Assembly (NCBI GenBank): GCA_002367305.1
Contig: DFBG01000111.1
Location: 582-10,089 of the forward strand
Length of the DNA stretch: 9,508 nucleotides
Direction: 5' to 3'
From: Actinobacteria bacterium UBA3086
GTDB taxonomy: Bacteria; Actinomycetota; Coriobacteriia; Anaerosomatales; UBA3086
The position numbers and the translations under genes are program-made. The notes below the pieces were generated by a model. The model was given only the letters and a program-made list of their open reading frames with translations. It ran no database searches and was not told the DNA's origin. Of the stretch, positions 6,869 to 9,508 are shown piece after piece (position 1 is the first letter of the stretch; each line of letters begins with the position of its first letter).

Positions 6869-8832
6869 GCGCTCTTTCCACCTCCGGTTTTCGTGAACGG
6901 GCTGTACTGTTGAGAACCAGTCTCATAAAACTTCCCAAAGAACTCGAGGAAGTTGAGACGTATGGCATGGATCGACGGGCTGAACGCGACGATTGCGAAG
7001 TTCAACCCATGAAGCAGGACACCAATGGCCACTCCGACGATGGGGTTGCCCATCTTGACCATGATTTCGTTGACGGCATCGGCGAAGATCGCGCCCGCCA
7101 GACCAACGGCCATAATACGTATGTAGCTCGCCATGTGAGCAACGGACTCAATCGTCTCCACGACGCCCATGACTCCTCCGCCGCGTACTGCGAAGACGAA
7201 TCCTGCGGCGGCAACTGCTGCGAACCCTGCCTGCGCCCAGACTGTGGCGTCTCCTAGCCCGGCCATTCCAAGCCCAACGGCTGTAAGAATCGCCAGCAGG
7301 AACGTGAGAATTCCGCCCTTCTCCCACAGGTGCTTCTTGTGGCGCATGCGCCGGGCGTTGACAATGCCGACCACTAGACCGAAGAGCACATGCACGACAC
7401 CAACAGCGATGGCGATGATCATGAAGGGCATGACCAACTCAACGCGGTTGAACGGCAGGTCCACTCCGCCGATATTGATGACTTGAATCCACCCGAGATA
7501 GTGGCTGAGCACGTCTCCAAAGAACTCGCCATACAGCACGCCGAAGGCAACCACCATCGTCGACGCGGGCCCAAGGACGGAAGTCGCCACCTGAATTGCC
7601 GGCTTCTCCTTGTACTTGAGTCGGAGCCACAGCACGATTCCGAGCATGATGAGGCCGTATCCGATGTCTCCGACGATCATGCCGAAGAACAGCGGATAGA
7701 ACACGAACAGGAAGATCGTCGGATCGATGGTGCCGTAGCGCGGGATCCCATAGACACCCAGAAGTGACTGGAAGGGTTCGACCACTTTGGCGTTCTTGAG
7801 CGCGACAGGAGTCTCAGCGAACTCTTCCTCGTCGATCTCGGTCTGGTTGACGATGACGTCATCGTTCCAACGGGAGCTTAGTTCCTTGCGCAGCGCGCCC
7901 ACATCAGAGACTGGAATCCAGCCTGTGACCACGAACGCATACGCCGTACGTCCGAACTTGGGAATCGCGGCGATCTCCTCGGTCTTGTCGATGAGGACGT
8001 CACGAATGGCTGACAGTTTGATCTGCCACTTCTTGGACATGTCCTCGAGCTCGGAGCTGACTTTGTCCAGATCTCCGGGCAGGTCCTTGCGACGAGCCTT
8101 GAGGTGATCGTACGCAATGTCGAAAGGCATATCCTCGAAGTCGCTTGGGAGCCTGATCTGGTTCACGTTCTCCATAGCGAGGAACTTGTGAACCGGCTCG
8201 GAGTAGTTCTTGTTGAACACCACGATGGCCGCAGTATGATCCTCATCGACATCCGTCGAGACGATCTCGCACTGCTTCTTGGTGAGCCTGTCGAGCTCCT
8301 CCTTGAGAAGCTCGAGGGATGCCTTGTAGCGACGCTCGATCAGCAACGCGACCGACTCATACGCGCCGGTCGAGACGATCTGCTTGGTGAGCGGCTGGAT
8401 CTTGTGGAGAATCGGCTCATAACGGGCGAGCAGAGCCAGTTCCGACTCTATCGAGGTGTGCGTGGAAGCCAGGGTCGACGTGCGATCCTCGACCTCTTCG
8501 ATCACTCCCGCGATCTCAGCCGATAGCTCGTCACTCGACATGCCGTAGAGGCGGTTGTATTCGCTGTCCCTCTTGGCCTTGTCCAGCTTCACTTCAGGAC
8601 GGTGGAGTGCCTTGATGATGGCACGGACCCGGATGAGCATGTCCTCCATGCGCTCCCGGTCGTCCTCCTGCTGATCGACCACCTCCATGCGATCGAGCGG
8701 CAGCTCGCCTGAGTTGATTTTCTGCGAGAGATCCTCGATATGCAGTTTCCCGTGCTCATGGACGAGACTCACGACGTCGAAGAACAGGTTCTTCGGCCCG
8801 ATGATCTCAACCTTGGCCATAGGGACAAGCAT
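6865..8832 (-). CDS. atpI: V/A-type ATPase subunit I (membrane stator, a-like)
   Basis: Subunit I is the membrane stator that forms the ion half-channels against the c ring and anchors the peripheral stalks. From the ATG at 8832 the protein is 655 aa. An N-terminal cytoplasmic half (1 to about 370) is helical and coiled-coil, with the GWIPVSD motif near 304. The C-terminal half has about seven or eight membrane helices from 372 on, including YPLFFGMIVGDIGYGLIM (379-396) and SVAHMASYIRIMAVGLAGA (563-581). R572 in that motif is the essential arginine facing the c-ring glutamate. A GTG at 8841 would add three residues, but GGGGGGTG lies 6 nt before the ATG at 8832 and family members often start with M-V-P-M. 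A further ATG at 8820 is possible. The C-terminus IHAIRLNFLEFFGKF is typical. Confidence 0.95.
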   Translation of the reverse strand: MLVPMAKVEIIGPKNLFFDVVSLVHEHGKLHIEDLSQKINSGELPLDRMEVVDQQEDDRERMEDMLIRVRAIIKALHRPEVKLDKAKRDSEYNRLYGMSSDELSAEIAGVIEEVEDRTSTLASTHTSIESELALLARYEPILHKIQPLTKQIVSTGAYESVALLIERRYKASLELLKEELDRLTKKQCEIVSTDVDEDHTAAIVVFNKNYSEPVHKFLAMENVNQIRLPSDFEDMPFDIAYDHLKARRKDLPGDLDKVSSELEDMSKKWQIKLSAIRDVLIDKTEEIAAIPKFGRTAYAFVVTGWIPVSDVGALRKELSSRWNDDVIVNQTEIDEEEFAETPVALKNAKVVEPFQSLLGVYGIPRYGTIDPTIFLFVFYPLFFGMIVGDIGYGLIMLGIVLWLRLKYKEKPAIQVATSVLGPASTMVVAFGVLYGEFFGDVLSHYLGWIQVINIGGVDLPFNRVELVMPFMIIAIAVGVVHVLFGLVVGIVNARRMRHKKHLWEKGGILTFLLAILTAVGLGMAGLGDATVWAQAGFAAVAAAGFVFAVRGGGVMGVVETIESVAHMASYIRIMAVGLAGAIFADAVNEIMVKMGNPIVGVAIGVLLHGLNFAIVAFSPSIHAIRLNFLEFFGKFYETGSQQYSPFTKTGGGKSA

Positions 8833-8840
8833 CCACAACA

Positions 8841-8847
8841 CCCCCCC
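8841..8847 (-). promoter_or_regulatory. G7 tract in the ribosome-binding site of subunit I
   Basis: Seven consecutive G residues on the minus strand precede TG and form the purine-rich core GGGGGGTG that sits 6 nt before the ATG at 8832. This is the site that decides the start of subunit I. A similar G6 run (9258-9263) precedes the GTG start of subunit H. Homopolymer runs of this kind can vary in length by slippage, which would change only spacing here, not reading frame. Confidence 0.55.
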
Positions 8848-8883
8848 ATTACTAGCCGCACTGAGTGCAGCACACAGAAGTTC

Positions 8884-9252
8884 CTATACCTCGGTGACTC
8901 GCTTGACGGCATAGACAACAGCATCGCCCATTCGCTCAGCCGCAGTTTGCTCAAGCGCCTTGACCTCGGCGTCCGCACCAGTGCGAACAGCCGTTTTCTC
9001 CTTCTCAACACCCGCAACCGCATCGCGCTCGTGGGCGGCCGAAATATCCACTGACTCGGCTTCTGCTTTGCTGATGATCTCGACCGCTTTCTTACGCGCG
9101 TCAGCAATGATCTGCTCCGCCTCGGTCTTAGCCGCAAGAACACGCCCGGAGATCTCCATCTCCTTCTCACGAATCAGGTGTAGAGGCGAGTTCGCATCCT
9201 TCGCGACCGTCTCCTGATGGAACTGAATCTCTTCGAGGACTTTCTCGTCCAC
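8884..9252 (-). CDS. atpH: V/A-type ATPase subunit H/G (peripheral stalk coiled coil)
   Basis: Subunit H (called G in Thermus) pairs with E in the peripheral stalks. From the GTG at 9252 the protein is 122 aa, close to the usual 100-120. It is a long charged helix with heptad character: PLHLIREKEMEISGRVLAAK (23-42), then Ala/Glu/Lys-rich stretches to the end. The frame is open to a TTG at 9357 and includes an ATG at 9339 with AGGAG 5 nt upstream, which would give 151 aa. I prefer the GTG because a strong AGGGGGG lies 5 nt before it. The upstream extension has less G/C-rich third codon positions and does not look coiled-coil. The subunit is first in the operon; a 51-nt gap separates it from I. 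The subunit identity is supported by its position and composition more than by a sharp motif. Confidence 0.88.
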   Translation of the reverse strand: MDEKVLEEIQFHQETVAKDANSPLHLIREKEMEISGRVLAAKTEAEQIIADARKKAVEIISKAEAESVDISAAHERDAVAGVEKEKTAVRTGADAEVKALEQTAAERMGDAVVYAVKRVTEV

Positions 9253-9277
9253 AGATACCCCCCTGATCGCTTGCAAG

Positions 9278-9283
9278 ATTGTA
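9278..9283 (-). promoter_or_regulatory. Possible -10 box of the ATPase operon promoter
   Basis: TACAAT on the minus strand (9283-9278) is a good match to the bacterial -10 consensus. Transcription from it would begin around 9270 and give a leader of roughly 20 nt before the GTG start of subunit H, including its AGGGGGG ribosome-binding site. At 17 nt upstream the hexamer is GAAGTG, a poor -35, so another sigma factor, an activator, or chance remains possible. If this promoter is real, the in-frame ATG at 9339 could not be the start on this transcript. Confidence 0.3.
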
Positions 9284-9390
9284 GACACCGCACAACCTGA
9301 CACTTCTCGTGCCTCACTCACAGATTTCGACGATTGCATGAGGGCTCCTGCAAACAATTCTCAGCAAAGAGTGGATTCCTTCAGACTCCC

Positions 9391-9425
9391 TCAAACAAAA
9401 ACGACCCGCCATCAAGGCGGGTCGT
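9391..9425 (-). terminator. Intrinsic terminator of the unseen gene upstream of the operon
   Basis: A perfect 10-bp stem (9425-9416 with 9410-9401) closes a 5-nt loop and is followed on the minus strand by TTTTGTTTGA (9400-9391). The plus strand lacks a T tract at its own exit, so the terminator acts on minus-strand transcription coming from the right. It should insulate the ATPase operon, which then needs its own promoter between 9391 and 9252. Confidence 0.8.
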
Positions 9426-9508
9426 CGGATTCGATTCATTTCTAGAGCACTCCGGCCCTTTGCGCGTCACATATATATACGCGGCAGCCGCATACCGAAT
9501 CCACATGA
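9426..9508 (-). other. Window-edge region before the terminator; possible gene 3' end
   Basis: The minus strand carries a frame open from the window edge to a TAG at 9444-9442, 17 nt before the terminator stem; it reads 22 codons with three Cys. A second frame ends at a TGA at 9469-9467. Either could be the 3' end of a truncated gene, or the terminator could belong to an RNA gene. A short inverted repeat (CGCGT at 9463-9467, ACGCG at 9479-9483) flanks an alternating AT tract. There is too little sequence to decide. Confidence 0.2.

Noticed and set aside
8833..8841. GTG at 8841 as start of subunit I
   Set aside because: That GTG is itself part of the G-rich ribosome-binding core and has no separate Shine-Dalgarno at proper distance.
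9339..9357. Longer forms of subunit H starting at TTG 9357 or ATG 9339
   Set aside because: The ATG has a fair AGGAG, but the added stretch has poorer codon bias, no coiled-coil character, and holds a -10-like box. It is kept as an alternative, not the main call.
1..9508. Mobile elements, CRISPR arrays, tRNA or rRNA, or a new defence or biosynthetic system
   Set aside because: I saw no transposase, integrase, repeated spacer pattern, tRNA-like fold or unusual cluster. Apart from the small plus-strand gene, every long stretch is explained by the ATPase operon.

Overview
The window is almost entirely one gene cluster: a complete nine-gene operon for a bacterial V/A-type (rotary, Thermus-like) ATPase/ATP synthase, all on the minus strand from about 9252 down to 629. 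In transcription order the genes encode subunits H/G, I, K/L (c ring), E, C, F, A, B and D. This is the order known from Thermus/Deinococcus. Genes are packed tightly: ATGA or TGATG overlaps at I-K, E-C and F-A, an 8-nt overlap at C-F, abutting A-B, and gaps of only 9 to 51 nt elsewhere. Three starts are non-ATG (H GTG, F TTG, B GTG) and each has a good Shine-Dalgarno sequence.

Left edge (1-428): a plus-strand gene for a small unrecognised protein of 113 aa, with a perfect Shine-Dalgarno sequence and a possible 12-codon upstream ORF. It converges on the ATPase operon. The 200-nt gap between them (429-628) holds two intrinsic-terminator-like hairpins, one for each direction. Right edge (9253-9508): the operon leader, a possible -10 box (TACAAT) just before the H start, and a perfect 10-bp terminator hairpin that ends transcription from an unseen minus-strand gene further right.

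How the parts work together: A and B form the catalytic and nucleotide-binding A3B3 head. D and F form the central rotor stalk, C is the socket joining the stalk to the c ring, K forms the membrane ring, I is the stator half-channel with the essential arginine, and E with H forms the peripheral stalks. No known subunit is missing, so the operon should encode a whole enzyme.

The sequence is GC-rich with mostly G/C third positions. The protein style (for example VTQQSLAKW and YVGCGERGNEM in subunit A) resembles Thermus/Deinococcus-type V/A-ATPases more than the Firmicutes Ntp type. My guess is a high-GC anaerobic bacterium, possibly a Coriobacteriia-like actinobacterium, but the taxonomy is weakly supported. 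I saw no mobile element, CRISPR array, tRNA or rRNA. This is mainly a housekeeping energy locus. The features worth a second look are small: start sites, a variant P-loop, the ion-binding residues of K, and the unknown small gene.
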